Below, piece after piece: positions 63,553 to 64,000 of a DNA stretch of 64,000 nucleotides. Made by a program: the position numbers and the translations under genes. Numbering within the stretch: position 1 is the stretch's first letter; each line of letters starts with the position of its first letter. The notes beneath the pieces were generated by a model that made no database searches, had not been told where the DNA came from, and saw only the letters and a program-made list of their open reading frames with translations. This DNA comes from Pseudomonas lini (GTDB lineage Bacteria > Pseudomonadota > Gammaproteobacteria > Pseudomonadales > Pseudomonadaceae): positions 51,105 through 115,104 of the forward strand of contig NZ_JYLB01000013.1 in assembly GCF_001042905.1 (NCBI RefSeq), written 5' to 3'.

Positions 63553-63566
63553 GCGAAAGCTGTGCC
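63553..63566 (-). promoter_or_regulatory. Candidate sigma54 promoter for fapA-F
   Basis: The minus strand reads CGGCAC-AGCTT-TCGCT, giving GG-N10-GC with GG at 63566-63565 and GC at 63554-63553. It is about 58 bases upstream of the fapA GTG, so transcription would start near 63541. The usual -12 TTGC is TCGC here. The adjacent sigma54 activator supports it. Confidence 0.55.
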
Positions 63567-63858
63567 GGTTTTTGATTATTGTTTTGATTCAGAGGGTTAT
63601 CGATCAAGGTTAGTGGATCGATGGAGGGTGCTGTTTCAGGCCTGAGACAACCGCCGGGTCGCAAAGTGATAAAGGGATCGCAAACACTCTGGATCCAAGC
63701 TTTGTGCGGGGATGTATCGACGCCTTAACACATCGCATGACAAGACGATGACCAGCGTTGAAACGGGCTGTTTGAGAGGGGATGCGTGTTTCAGAAACGG
63801 ACGTATTTGCAAAAAATGCTGGAGTATTGGCCGGTGCCCGTCAGCTCAATGCAATCCC
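63567..63858. other. Upstream region of the fap operon
   Basis: About 290 bases with no credible ORF. Repeated TTTGATT-type runs lie at 63570-63610. Enhancer sites for the sigma54 activator would be expected in this stretch, but I cannot identify a specific dyad. Confidence 0.45.
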
Positions 63859-63878
63859 TGTGGGAGCGGGCTTGCCCT
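63859..63878. repeat. Single REP sequence
   Basis: TGTGGGAGCGGGCTTGCCCT, a lone REP core near the right end of the window with no inverted partner before the next REPIN. Confidence 0.8.
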
Positions 63879-63905
63879 AATGCCAGTCAGTTAAGGTGCG
63901 AAACC

Positions 63906-63995
63906 TGTGGGAGCGGGCTTGCTCGCGAAAGCGGTGGGTCAGGCAACATCAATGTTTACTGTGCCGCCGTCTTCGCGAGCAAGCCCGCTCCCACA
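63906..63995. repeat. REPIN at right end
   Basis: TGTGGGAGCGGGCTTGCTCG-CGAA and its inverse TTCGCGAGCAAGCCCGCTCC-CACA, loop about 40 bases. Same subtype as 42998-43087. Confidence 0.92.
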
Positions 63996-64000
63996 TGGAT

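Overview
The window reads as chromosome of a fluorescent Pseudomonas (P. fluorescens group). The signs are a pyoverdine-maturation acylase of the PvdQ type, a complete fapABCDEF functional-amyloid operon, the Pseudomonas glgA-treZ-malQ-treY-DUF2934-glgX order, high GC content, and many REP/REPIN palindromes with the GTGGGAGCGGGCTTG core between genes. No tRNA, rRNA, CRISPR array, intact insertion sequence or phage module was seen.

Layout. 1-10160 (minus): glycogen/trehalose operon, glgX cut by the window edge. 10759-13788 (minus): 2-hydroxyacid dehydrogenase plus secreted alpha/beta hydrolase, then DUF411 and YqaA-like membrane protein. 14181-14990 (plus): a 24-codon leader ORF coupled to an unrecognised 176-aa protein, then the tail of a dead LysR gene. 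14966-22065 (minus): a five-gene operon with an MdfA-like exporter, a LuxE-like acyl-protein synthetase, a LuxC-like acyl reductase fused to a PaaK/LuxE-like adenylating domain, a further PaaK-like ligase and a GNAT protein. There is no luciferase, so I take it as an uncharacterised acyl-activation/reduction pathway; it is the best candidate here for an undescribed system. 22373-26873: small lipoprotein, small membrane protein, Fur-like winged-helix regulator divergent from pvdQ, and an orphan FecR/FpvR-like anti-sigma factor. 27085-31914 (minus): a 1609-aa toxin-like protein with four internal repeats and a C-terminal HEFSH zincin motif.

32182-42985: dpkA, stress-type small genes, LysR-nitrilase divergent pair, PhoD-like phosphatase, LEA-like lipoprotein, NCS2 nucleobase permease, and a LysR / polyamine-binding protein / agmatinase-like group. 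43193-49201: WYL regulator with an NTF2-like protein, zapE, DinB-like and GNAT proteins, cptA and a small coiled-coil protein. 49474-52791: gnd-zwf-HAD operon with overlapping reading frames. 52922-56338: nhaB, a delta-60 repeat protein, and a small hypothetical.

56682-63495: a sigma54-dependent activator faces the fapA-F operon. A GG-N10-GC element upstream of fapA fits control by a sigma54 activator. FapC has a very long, low-complexity Ser/Asp/Tyr/Arg linker containing 24-bp tandem DNA repeats, and a strong hairpin sits between fapC and fapD.

Functions fall into storage sugar and osmoprotection (glg/tre), iron (pvdQ, anti-sigma), envelope and biofilm (fap, cptA, LEA-like), nitrogen and amino-acid use (nitrilase, agmatinase, dpkA) and accessory secondary-metabolism or toxin functions (LuxCE-like operon, large toxin). 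All assignments come from reading the translated sequence; no database search was run.
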